The notes under the pieces were generated by a model. That model ran no database searches and had not been told where the DNA came from. It worked only from the letters and a program-made list of their open reading frames with translations. Both the position numbers and the translations under genes were made by a program. DNA of 64,000 nucleotides from Anadara kagoshimensis (Eukaryota; Mollusca; Bivalvia; Arcoida; Arcidae), in assembly GCA_021292105.1 (NCBI GenBank), contig CM037865.1, positions 24,407,928 through 24,471,927 of the forward strand. The letters run 5' to 3'. Of this stretch, positions 21,640 to 32,127 are shown piece after piece. The stretch's first letter is position 1. Each line of letters opens with the position of its first letter.

Positions 21640-22385
21640 CTATTTTTTGTCATGGTCTCTGTGGCTGCATTGTCTAAAACAAAGCACCTAGGCTTGAGTC
21701 CCACTCAGGACATATCTGACTGGCCGTGTTGTCTAAAGCCATTGGGTTAAGCATCTAGGCTTGAGTCCCACTCAGGACATATTTTAGTGGCTACATTGTT
21801 GTCTAAAACAAAGGCTTAAGCACCTAGTCTTGAGTCCCACTCAGGACATATCCTAGTAGCTACATTGTCTAAAACAAAGGTTTAAGCACCTAGGCTTAAG
21901 TGCCACTCGTGACATATCCTAGTAGCTGCATTGTCTAAAAAAAGGTTTAAGCACATAGGCTTAAGTGCGCTCGTGACATATCCTAGTGGCTTCATTGTCT
22001 AAAACAAAGGCTTAAGCACCTAGGCTTCAGCCCCACTCAGGACATATCCTAGTGGCTACATTGGCAAAAACAAAAGCTTAAACACCTAGGCTTGGGTGAC
22101 ACTCAGGACATATTCTAGTGGCTACATTGGCTGAAGCAAAGGCTCGAGCGCAATGACTTGGGTCACACTCAGGACATATATCTTGGTGGCCGTGTTGTCT
22201 AAAACAATGCCTTAAGCACCTAGGTTTGAGTCCTTCTCAGGACATATCTCAGTGGCGGCTGCATTGTCTAAAACATTGGCTTAAGCACCTATGCTTGAGT
22301 CCCACTCAGGACATATCCATGTGGCTACATTGTCTATAACAAAGGTTTAAGTGCCTAGGCTTGGGTCACACAAAGCGCAGTAGTT
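21640..22385 (+). repeat. Tandem array of tRNA-like SINE heads (about 11 units of about 66 bp)
   Basis: Each unit reads: tggctacattgtctaaaac, aaaggcttaagcacctaggc, ttgagtcccactcaggacat, atcc. It contains A-box-like and B-box-like (ggcttgagtccc) tRNA promoter motifs. It begins about 110 bp after the PRDM4 stop. The units differ from one another more than those of the 64-bp intronic array, suggesting greater age. Confidence 0.85.
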
Positions 22386-23029
22386 TATGGCTGATTTGTC
22401 TCAGCCTGTTTTTACAGTTTATACCTTGATAAACAGTTAAAAAACAAAAGTCAATCCTTATGTAAGTTTTCTTTTTGCGAATGATGCTTTTTTAAAGAAC
22501 CAGATTGAACAGAAAACATTGAATTAGAAATATCATTTGGGACTACTTGTATTTGTGTAGTTGACATGCCACGACAGAACTATTTTCACATTGACAGTTC
22601 ATTTGAAAATAACGTCAGTCAGAGAAAAGAGATACATGTAGATTGTAAATATTATTGTGTTGTCTCAACAAATGTCAACTTGACTCAAGGTGATTGAATA
22701 GAAAGTAGAATTAGCTATACTAATGATATTCAAATTTATGCATATCCTGTAGCAATATCATGTATTGAAATAACCCTATTATATTTAAAGCGAATGGTCA
22801 CTCTTGGTAAGTGACGTTATGTAATGTAGTCTGATCTTTGTAACTGATGTATTTTGGTTGTGATTTAGTAATTTCTATCCGGGCGTTGCTGTGTATTGGT
22901 CTTGCTATCCAAGCAAGTTTGATCATAAATATAACAACAGACATTAGGCTTAATAGAGATAACTTTATGGGTTTAATGGAAGTTTCTTGATTTGCTCAAT
23001 AAAAAGGGATGTACCACAAGTCAATTCAT
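22386..23029. other. Intergenic segment, nothing recognised
   Basis: AT-rich, no ORF over about 60 codons, no repeat partner noticed in the window. Confidence 0.4.
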
Positions 23030-23940
23030 TTAACAAGGTGAAAGAGATACTTACTTCAACTCCTGACCAAGTTCCAGTTGATGCGTTCGTTTCCGTCAGT
23101 ATTTGTATGGGAAGCCCATACATGTCGAAACTGACCACAAACCTCAGGTTTTAATCTCAAAGAAACCAATCCCAGAAGCACTCCCTATGTTGCAATGCAT
23201 GCTGCTACAACTTTGTTCATATGACATTCACATCACACTCTGGGCTTGTAAAGGTCATACCTTTAGCTGACACATTTTCTCATAAATTATTTATTGCCAG
23301 AGACTTATCTCTATTATGGATTTACATGTACGAACCATTAAGTCTAATATCCCAATTAGCGATCCAAAATTAAAGGAGGTCAAGTGCTCAAACAATTTTG
23401 AGCCTGAAAAGGGTCATACAATAAGGTTCGCCAGAACATCGTTTTGACTGTCCAACTAACACCGGTTTTAAGCATGTGGAACCACAGCGATGAACTTGCA
23501 GTTCATAATGGCATTATTATAGAGGGTTCAAAATAGTTCATACCCAAATCGCGTGGAAAAACATCCTGAAGTCGATACATACGGGTCATGTAGGAGATGA
23601 CAAGTGTATTAAATGAGCCAATGAATTTTTTTCTAATCAGGCATTGGTGACAACATAAATGAAATGGTTCTCAATATTATCGTATTATTAGAACGCAGAA
23701 ATAAATCTCCTGAACCAATGATATCCCATTAAATCGCCGAGTTACCACGGCAAAATGTTGCTTTTGACCCTTTCCTTTTGAGGTTCAACACATCGAGGAC
23801 GCCTCAGCTAAGTCTGATTGCCAAATTAAAGTCCATATTTTCTGACTTTGGTTAATCTCCGAGAAACTGATGTCTGATAATGAACCTCAGCATGCTAGCA
23901 AACATTATGGTTTTAACCACACTACCTCAACCCCACATAC
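23030..23940 (+). pseudogene. Decayed Ty3/Gypsy-type LTR retrotransposon pol relic
   Basis: Reading across frames on +, short matches appear in the order expected of Gypsy pol: the end of the reverse transcriptase (NKVKEILTSTP), the RNase H/tether region (PYMSKLTTN after VSICMG), the integrase N-terminal region (DELAVHNGIIIEGSK, then a stop), and the integrase core region (MSDNEPQHASK, TTSTPH). Many stops and frameshifts interrupt it; there is no intact ORF and no LTRs were found beside it. It is absent from the second duplication unit. Confidence 0.65.
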
Positions 23941-24260
23941 TCTTAAATACTAAGAGCCTTAATCATTGAACTTCATTAGGCGCTTCATACTTCATTAGGA
24001 GTTGCAACATCGCGAACTTCAGACCACTTAGCCACTGTGGTCCTCTACATATCTATTTCTGTATATTGCTAGTACATCTAAGAGCAAGAAATGCAGCCAT
24101 ACAAACAATATATAGAGTGTCTTACACGATTGAAGATTCAATGGGGTTGGCAAGTGAACCACGTGATACCCCATTACGTTTCTGCCGAATTATAAGTTCC
24201 AATACATGGAATCGCTTCAGTTCACCTTTTCCCGTAAAAATGACATTACTTCGGGAATTT

Positions 24261-25556
24261 TTTACGTATAACTTTTGATCACATGGGTTAAAATGTCTTC
24301 ATTTCATGTTCAAGTTAACTTTTAAACACATGCTGGGTCACCGCTTGGTTTGCCACTGCTTGACTTTAGTGACCTTGTTGGCTTGGTACCAGTATAATCA
24401 ACTTTGTGGTTTTTGTTCATCTGCAATTGAGTCCCGCTCGGACCACATGTGAAAAAGTGAATTTTCCTTACCGTTGGCCTTTACTGATTCACCTGGTATC
24501 AGTATAATGGACTGGGGGAGTGGTATGCTTGTCTGCGGCGTACTGACTCTGTGAGCTAGCACGGTAAAGTTGCCCTGAGTGCGCGCTAGCACAAGGCAGA
24601 CCATACAACACACTCGCACTTCACATGCATACACAAACATTGTTCATAGATTAATCCATAGAGATTAATTAAATAGTTCTCGTCGCGAATAGCTGAAAAA
24701 TTGCTGATGCGACGTTAAGCAACATTCAACCAACAACCAACCAATCATCTGCAATTGTAGACCTGCATACTAGCATTCGGATGGTTACCAAAATTGTGAA
24801 TTTGTACAAAGCAGAACAAAAAAATGTCCACAAACACAAGTACCACATAGCTTATGTATTTAGATTAATGCTTGCATTCCATTACAAAAATAGTCTCACT
24901 ATAAAGAGCTGAAAAATTATGGGATAGCCAAAAACCAATTTTACTAATACATGTATAATATAAACTTGGAAATTTAAACCCACGTTTATTAGTCCAAAAA
25001 TTACTGTTGTAATATTACAGTTAAGTTTAATACTATAGTTAATAAATCTGCTACCTTACTTATCACCACTGTGTTTATAGTCTCAAAATCCATTTTCCAT
25101 GTTTCTCTTTAGAAACCTCTCTTAATTTATTGCCAAAGCCCTTTATAATGTCACAATTTAACTTAACAATTGGTGGTGATGAGTAGAAGTTTTACTGTAT
25201 GTTTATTTTTGCGCACATGACGACGATTGAGGCGTTTCAATCAACTTTGTGAACAGATATGTATGTAATGTTTATTGTTACGTCCAGAAACATTTTTATT
25301 TTGTGTTTTGTGAAATTAATCTGTCCCTAATTACAATGGGTTTATTGTTGTTACCTTAATAAAGTCTAACACAGGAAGTCAAATTTTAGATAAGATTTTT
25401 TAATCAGAATAAAATTAGATAAACGTTGAAAAATTATACATGTACATAAAATTTGAAAAACAATATTTTGTGTCATAAAATTTGAAAAACAATATTTTGT
25501 GTCATAAAATTTGAAAAACAATATTTTGTGTCATAAAATCACTACAGATTAATAAA
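24261..25556. other. Non-coding segment of unit 1 with SINE-like remnants
   Basis: It includes a SINE-type 3' end (gctgaaaaattgctgatgcg, acgttaagcaac) at about 24690-24735 and a threefold 36-bp tandem repeat (cataaaatttgaaaaacaat) at 25443-25540. No gene seen. Confidence 0.5.
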
Positions 25557-25880
25557 CACTGCCATCCATAAATTATTATGTTTATAACTGGCCACATCAT
25601 TATGGACAGAATATCTTCACAAAATAGCCTTAGTAAAATCATTCTGGAAAAGCTCGGTGTTTTTCATTAGAAATAGTGTTTTTATCATAAAAATATTTTT
25701 TTTCCACATTTTTGATATTATTTCACTTTTTTAGAAACAAAAGAAAAGAATTTTTTCAAGAAAAACAGCTTTTTTGGATGCATTTATATATATCACTTGA
25801 AAAAACTCACTTTTCAGTTTTGATATGATGATTATGCCATAAACCATTTTGCATAGTATTTGTATTTATGGATGGCAATC
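25557..25880. mobile_element. MITE of the CACTGCC/GCCATCCATAAAT family (intact in unit 1)
   Basis: GCCATCCATAAATTA at the left is answered by TATTTATGGATGGC at the right. The internal sequence matches 15983-16362 and unit 2 at 41276-41610, where the right terminus is missing. Confidence 0.65.
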
Positions 25881-25926
25881 TAAGTGCTAAAACATTTGTT
25901 TTTTATTATCCTGTATATGTATTTTT

Positions 25927-27179
25927 ATTACCACTTTGGTAAAATACTTAAAATCTGATTGGTTAAAATCTTATTTATACTATCCCATATATTTAATTTT
26001 CCAAGGCAATACGGTCGCCTGAACGGGTAATACGGATACCACGTGATCCGGTAATAAGGAGCTTCAAACCTGTCGGGTTATGGCCGCCCCCATGGTTCGC
26101 TTCAAGTATTGCAGTATATTTTAACCTGTTTGTTTTCAAAAAAGTATTAAAAGTAACAAACGATTTTTAATTTTATAAATTACAGAATATTTTAAAATTA
26201 AAATTTTGTGTCTGACGTTTAGAAAATAAGATTCAAAATTCGAGAGTTAAAAGTTCGTATCTGCGACTAAAGGGGAACAACTCGCATAGAAACGTCGTTA
26301 GCAAAATGCAGATAGATCACTACCCTTGTATAAGTGATGACGATTTAGGGAAAATATATTCTAGCATTCACATGAATCCAAAAACGCCCACGGGACTGTT
26401 TAATAAAGTGCATTTTGAATAACGTTTATATTTCTGTCGTCGGGGTGGTGAAAACATTCCTGAAATGTCGAAATCTACTTTTTCTGTGGCTACAGATCCC
26501 TCTACAGGGGCCAAATTTGTGAAGAAAACTGTAGATGAGTTAACAAAAAAATCGTCGCGAAAATGAAAAAGAGAGATACAAAGGAATAATGCCTGCTGAC
26601 AACACGCCAGTGTGTCCTGTGGCTTCCTACGAAAAGTACATGTCCGTTTACTCTGCTGGAGAGAAAGGAACGCCGCTAATATTTTAAAGATTTGAATGAC
26701 ACGGTTAAAAATCAATTAATCATTTACTTACATGAGGCGAGTCGTTACTAACAATCCTAATTTCTATCTAGTCCATACATTATAACTCCTTTAATACACC
26801 AAAACGTATTTTGGATGGGTGTTTACAATGGTAAAAATGTTGACAAAATGGCGGTGTCTTTCGTGTGACGTAATGATGACGGAAGAATTTATTCTTTACG
26901 TAGGTGCGCACGGGGTACAATGAAGGGTAGCTCCAGTTTGAAGAGTTATAATTTTAATAAGATAAATGACATTTTTAAACTTACTTATCTCAGAAATGTT
27001 TAATAAATTTAAAATTTCCGTATTTTCAATTAATTAAAATTTGATAGAAAAGATTAACTTGTTAAGTTGTTCCAATTTAGTTATTTTATACTAATATTTA
27101 AACCATATTACAATATTCCAGTAACTGCAGTATAACTTAAATTTTCAAATGTTGATCGAGATCAGACCAAAGTGGTAAT
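25927..27179 (+). mobile_element. Possible 1.25-kb element with 14-bp inverted ends around a Crypton-like relic
   Basis: ATTACCACTTTGGT (25927-25940) and ACCAAAGTGGTAAT (27166-27179) are perfect inverted repeats. The DUF3504-like pseudogene lies between them. No clear target-site duplication was found, so the ends are tentative. Confidence 0.35.
26306..26687 (+). pseudogene. Crypton-type / DUF3504 domain fragment, broken
   Basis: It opens with ATG and reads SDDDLGKIYSSIHMNPKTP, then a stop at 26420, then YFCRRGGENIPEMSKSTF...DPSTGAKFV...DELTK, a frameshift near 26550, then CPVASYEKYMS. The FCRRGxEN motif, the D/G/xxFV stretch, DExTK and CPVASxxKY in this order are typical of the DUF3504 domain. 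That domain derives from Crypton tyrosine-recombinase transposons and occurs in KCTD1, QRICH1 and ZMYM proteins. It has at least one stop and one frameshift and ends early, so it is non-functional. The catalytic tyrosine region is not present. Confidence 0.7.
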
Positions 27180-27289
27180 ATGCGCCTCAGGAAATACGAA
27201 ACCCAAGACGGTCATACCATCCCGTATACCCCGGGAAAATCTCGAATAACTAATAAAATTTACATATAAAATTTATTTTTCACAGAATA

Positions 27290-28274
27290 CATCATAGCTC
27301 TGGTCATACTATATCCATATTCAAGATTTACATGTATATAAAATTATTAAATATCATATACAATAATAAACTGATTAATACAAGGTGAAAATATAATACT
27401 GGAAAATTATGCAAATTAGAAGAGAATAATAAAAACTATTTTATGCTTTAACTTTAACTGACAAATAAAATGCGTTTGAACCAAAGTCCGATTTGTTATG
27501 GATTGGCTCGTTTTAGGGTTTCATATTTAAGCCACAGTCCATGAGTATTGTATTTCCTACTTTGTATATTTTATATTGTCTAGTCCATCCTGATTAAAAT
27601 AATTATCAACAATAATGTCACAAGTTACACTTGAAATTGACTTAAAGCCAGTGATTAGAATTTGATGAGTTTTCATAATTGATGACCGGAACTACTCAAG
27701 TAGTTAAGAATCAGAAATAATCCATTATATAACGAATGCAACAGATGAATAGAAAATGAACAAAATATGGAACCTCAAAAAATTTTGAATGGCATTTTTC
27801 ATTTTTATTTAAGTTATCTAGAGGTAATTGTGTGTCGTGTATACATACGTATTACACAAACACAATATAGTCATATCATGTATCTATTCATTGATACTAA
27901 CACTGGAGTAACCAGCCATTGAGAAGAGCAGAGGCAATAATTGTGTGGTATTCTTTCTTTCAGGAAACCGAGTATTGGATTATTAAAAATTTAAACAAAA
28001 TTAAAATATGGTCATAATCGAGCGATTATTATTTATAATCGACCATCTGCTCATCACTAATTACAGCATGCTATTAAGTGGACAGTTCTATATATTTGTC
28101 ATATTCTCAGATAGTTCTGTAAATTTGGCATATGCATTCTTTATGTCAGTGAAACAATGTTAATTATCAACAACCTAGACAGCTTAACAGCGACCTAAAT
28201 AGAATGTTAAATTTATGTTGTATTTAAAATCAATGGTAAACACTATCATGTCATCTTGATGAATAGCCTGATGT
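27290..28274. other. 3' flank of TRIM-like gene 1
   Basis: Downstream (minus strand) of the gene 1 stop, and matched by 41610-42717 in unit 2. Several TTTATT stretches could serve as minus-strand polyadenylation signals; none is clearly favoured. Confidence 0.45.
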
Positions 28275-30179
28275 TCAAAATAAATCTACAAGGAATACTT
28301 GTCCATTGTCACAACCAACCCATAATCTGTTAGTTTTATCTATAGCTAGAGCCGTTGGTTCTTTTAACACTTGTGGTTGATCGAGTATAAATTGTATGAA
28401 GTTGCCGTCTATGTCTAATAAATGTATTGTATTATTGTAAGAATCAGCTACAAGGATATGTCCATTCTGGTTACAGATTGTGTCAACTGGTCGGAACACC
28501 CTGGCCATCTTTATCTGTTTTGGTCCTGTATATTTAAACCTGAATTTTCCATTCCTGTCTACAACTATGATATAACTCCAGTCACATATCATCACAATGT
28601 CGTGGTTAACATTTTCTGTAATCCGGTGTGGTGTACCAAGATCTTTATCTATTGTTGTCTTATCTATGACCTGTAATGTTTTTCCCTGTGATGACAGTCT
28701 AGTTACTCTGCGACCATCTCCAAAAAGATCCAAACCAACAAGCACATCTTCATTTTTTGTAACATGTATACCCCATGTCTCATACGGTGATAAATCAGCA
28801 AATGTATCTATATCACCTGATGTAGATATTCGCTTTATGTGATGTCCCAAAAGTTCTGTTACCAATAAATCACTTCCTGTTGTTGTATCCATGTCCCATA
28901 TTTTAAAGTCTGGTCTGAGTGACTTCATTTGTTTGCTTTGATCATTGGTCAATTCTAGATATTGTTCAAGAGTTCTTAGCCCTGTCAAAAACCAGGCTTC
29001 ATGATGATTTAACATTTTAAGTCTCAACATGTCTGTTTTCCATTGAAATGAGAAAACAATATTATCTTTGATTATTTTGGAATCCCGGACTTTGGATTTA
29101 TCTGTTGGAGATGTCTCTGGTAATTTGTTATAATCCTTGATTTTAGATGTGCCTGTTGGAGTACTCACTGTTACTTCGTCGGCATCTTGGAATTTTGATT
29201 TATATGTTGAAGGACTCATCTCTCCTTGGTTTGGTGCTACTGGTCCCTGGTTTTCTTTAGATATCGCTGACTTTCCTGTTGATAAAATAGGATCTGCCTG
29301 ACTCTGATTCTGTTTCTCCCCTGCGTGATCACGTATGCATTCTTCTGTATTAACTTCAAAAATGAGTTGCCCAACCATTTTCTTCAGGTCGTTGTCATTA
29401 TCTTGACATATTTGGAATTTTGGAGGTTGGATTGGTTGTACATTTATTTCTGAACTTCTTTTGGTTAGTTGTTTCAAGGAATCCTTGATGCCGACAGCTT
29501 TGACAATCATGTCGAAATCGCTGAACTTTCTTACTTTTTGCTCTTCTTCATTTAGCTGCTTCTTCAATATTGTCAATTCTAAATCAATTTTTTCTTTTGT
29601 TTCCTTTAAACATGTTTCATCAGCTGTTGCCTGCTGTATCCATTCATCTCTCAATTTGTTTATGATCTGATCTACAGCTAGTTTTATGTCTTTTCCTCTG
29701 GTTATTATACTTTTAATCAGTTTCTCCTTCTCTTGACTGTAGTTCTCCTGTATTTCGGTTATGACTACAGCAGACATATCTAACTTTGGAATTTGATTGG
29801 TTTTTATCTGCTCAAAAACGTTTTCAAGTTGTGTTTTGGTTTCTTTGGCAATATCCTCTATCATTTTATATTCATGTAGCTTATGGATTTCTGTAATACA
29901 ACGCAAACACACTAGAGAATCACATGTTGTACAATACATCTGAAAGGCTTCGCTTTCATGATTTGGACACAATATGGAAGAACTTTGATTTTCCTCGGTA
30001 ACATTGGCTATTTTAGTGACTTTATGGTTTCTGGAGGCCCTACTTTTGAGATGGTATATTTTACATTGGTTACACAGTGTTTCTGGACAACTTTGACATC
30101 TCCATAGGACGTCTTTGTAAGTGTTACAAATACCACATGGTATATTTCCGAGCATCTCCTGAGCTGCTCCAGTGGCCAT
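28275..30179 (-). CDS. B-box/coiled-coil/NHL-like protein (TRIM-like, RING-less), copy 1
   Basis: 634 aa from a single coding exon. Residues 15-52 form a first B-box-type zinc site (C15, C18, C28, C31, C36, C39, H43/H52). Residues 71-102 form a B-box 2 (C71, H74, C83, C86, C91, C94, H99, H102). A long coiled coil with Lys/Glu-rich heptads runs to about 250. After a polar linker (about 280-370) comes a beta-propeller-like C-terminus with NHL-type repeats (for example GHILVADSYNNTIHLLDIDG). No RING finger precedes the B-boxes, so E3 ligase activity cannot be assumed. This layout resembles the expanded TRIM2/TRIM3/TRIM45/TRIM56-like proteins of bivalves, often discussed in innate immunity and stress; its own role is unknown. 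The start (aaaacATGG) is conserved in copy 2. Confidence 0.88.
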   Translation of the reverse strand: MATGAAQEMLGNIPCGICNTYKDVLWRCQSCPETLCNQCKIYHLKSRASRNHKVTKIANVTEENQSSSILCPNHESEAFQMYCTTCDSLVCLRCITEIHKLHEYKMIEDIAKETKTQLENVFEQIKTNQIPKLDMSAVVITEIQENYSQEKEKLIKSIITRGKDIKLAVDQIINKLRDEWIQQATADETCLKETKEKIDLELTILKKQLNEEEQKVRKFSDFDMIVKAVGIKDSLKQLTKRSSEINVQPIQPPKFQICQDNDNDLKKMVGQLIFEVNTEECIRDHAGEKQNQSQADPILSTGKSAISKENQGPVAPNQGEMSPSTYKSKFQDADEVTVSTPTGTSKIKDYNKLPETSPTDKSKVRDSKIIKDNIVFSFQWKTDMLRLKMLNHHEAWFLTGLRTLEQYLELTNDQSKQMKSLRPDFKIWDMDTTTGSDLLVTELLGHHIKRISTSGDIDTFADLSPYETWGIHVTKNEDVLVGLDLFGDGRRVTRLSSQGKTLQVIDKTTIDKDLGTPHRITENVNHDIVMICDWSYIIVVDRNGKFRFKYTGPKQIKMARVFRPVDTICNQNGHILVADSYNNTIHLLDIDGNFIQFILDQPQVLKEPTALAIDKTNRLWVGCDNGQVFLVDLF

Positions 30180-30243
30180 GTTTTATTCTTTATTGCACTT
30201 ACTTAGTATAACTATGATCATTTTGCTATAATAGTGGGAATTC

Positions 30244-30370
30244 CTAAGAAAAAAAGAAAATGAAATATAACAATGAAAATTAAATCTTAATACTATTAAA
30301 TGTTTAACAAACTAAACAATTTATCTGATGCGATGAATTCTTTTCATAGAGTATCCTAAGACATACATAC
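30244..30370 (-). other. 5'-UTR intron of TRIM-like gene 1
   Basis: On minus the donor is gaaag|gtatgt and the acceptor tttcttag|gaat, 127 bp, 64 bp upstream of the ATG. The same sites bound a 131-bp intron in copy 2, which supports it. Confidence 0.6.
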
Positions 30371-31088
30371 CTTTCTGTGTTCAAATCACAATCCAAAAAA
30401 GCAAAGTAAATACTTTGAAATCTGACAAAGTAAGTTAAAAACGAACTTCCAACAGAGAAGTCAGGACGGGTACTCTGGAACCGTCAGCACAACAACGTGA
30501 ATATACCATAATCTTTCAAACCACTGGCATCTCAGCGATGGGTGTCTAAACTTGGTAGGATGCAAGTGAAAAAGTGTTTTTTCTGTTGCCTGGATGTAGT
30601 GGTAAGCACATTACATGCATTATGGATGAAGTGCTCTGTTGTGTGTCACTGTATAAGCTTTTTAATTACACACTCAGTGCATTCTAGTACAAAAATTGCA
30701 TCATGGACCACACGAACTATTTCCAAGATAGCGTGAACAAAGAAATTATCCAAAAGCCTGGTGAGACAGGGTCCCGAGGACATGGAATTAATAGTGAAAA
30801 TCTTTTTTGTTGATGAACGTTATTATTTAATTTTAAATGTTAAAGTTAAATGTTCAATAGAAAAAATGATAATTAAAAATGAAATTATCCAACTATAGAA
30901 TATCTCTGGATTTTCTATCAGAACTATACGTGGAGTTATAGACAGACGATGATGTAAATTATAACACTTACTTAATTCAAACTAATTTCTTCATTTTCTG
31001 TTAATTGTAATTCTTCGCCAGCTCAACGCCCAATTTAAGGTCCAATAGTGTAAAATTAGAATATTTAATAGATTTTATATCTGAAGTA
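30371..31088 (-). promoter_or_regulatory. First exon and promoter region of TRIM-like gene 1
   Basis: It contains the non-coding first exon and presumably the promoter. It is conserved with 44851-45430 in unit 2. No TATA box could be assigned with confidence. Confidence 0.4.
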
Positions 31089-31329
31089 CGGACCTGTCGA
31101 AACGAAAGTTTAACACTAGGTTGACACATTAATGCCAATCGGCGGCACATCTCGGCCCCTAGCTAGTTAGATAAACTATGGCAGCTTTTCAGTAATTGCG
31201 ATATATCTCTTGGCAGCTAGTTATGCACATTTTTGCAACTTGGCAACCGACAGCTTATCTTGGCAACCAATCTTCGACTCCTTTTCGTTACCAAAGGGTT
31301 GAACTTTTTACAGGTCTGTTCTGTTTTTG
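31089..31329. mobile_element. MITE (GACCTGTCGAAA family) upstream of TRIM-like gene 1
   Basis: The left end gacctgtcgaa and right end gaactttttacaggtctg are diverged inverted repeats, next to TA. Homologous to 45432-45650 and 48951-49383. Confidence 0.6.
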
Positions 31330-31503
31330 TAATACATTCTTTTAAATGTTTAATCTAGAGTTATATGATAACACACAATTTAACTGATAATGAAAGGTAC
31401 AGTGAGCACTTGTTGGTTTATAAATATTTGATTTAATTTTAGTGTATTATATACATTTTGTATCTCTTTTAAACACTTCTTCAAAATTCACTATTCACTT
31501 GTA

Positions 31504-31676
31504 CAGTCAAAATAGCCCAGAAAGATAACCAAGGGTAACAAAAAGTGGTCTTTATGGACATGTGTCCATTATATAAATATTCAACTTAAATGAATAAAGA
31601 GCAATTCGGATATAATTGACTGACCTTTAAAAGAAGGTGGCTGTTATTTAGAGGTTGTCTTTTTATTTAACTATAG
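31504..31676. mobile_element. Mariner-type MITE (CAGTCAAA family), unit 1
   Basis: It starts CAGTCAAAATAGCC after TA. The interior matches 20313-20491 (aagtggtctttatgg, gaataaagagcaattcgg). The right terminus is decayed. Shared with unit 2, so it predates the duplication. Confidence 0.65.
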
Positions 31677-32127
31677 TAAACAAACAAAAACAAACTTGTT
31701 CGTGTCTTTATTCAATATGCATCCTTATATGTTTAAAACTGGAATTATGATTTATTAATAAAATTTAAAGAAAAACTATCATATTCATAAATATTACAGG
31801 AATACTTAATAAATTACCTGCCCATGAATGCTATGGACGTGATATCGATGACTAGAGAATTTTTTAGTTCCTCACTAACAACGCCGTCGAAACAGTAATT
31901 CTAAACAGTGATTAGTGATACATCATTATCTGGACATTTAATTTGTGCTATTGGATTCAATAGAAAGTGAGTTAGAACTTCAAAATTTAATTCAATCGTT
32001 CATCAATATAAACTGTATATACCATGTGTATGTGGAATTTCATACCTGTATTATTTACCTGATACACCTGTATATATACACAAACATTAGACCCCATTAT
32101 ATATAAAGCACGCACAGGTGAACCTAA

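Noticed and set aside
26368..26715. 115-codon minus-strand ORF
   Set aside because: It is the reverse reading of the DUF3504-like pseudogene, whose recognisable motifs are on plus.
30542..30736. 64-codon ORF upstream of TRIM-like gene 1
   Set aside because: It lies in the conserved promoter and first-exon region on the opposite strand, and the frame is not kept in unit 2.
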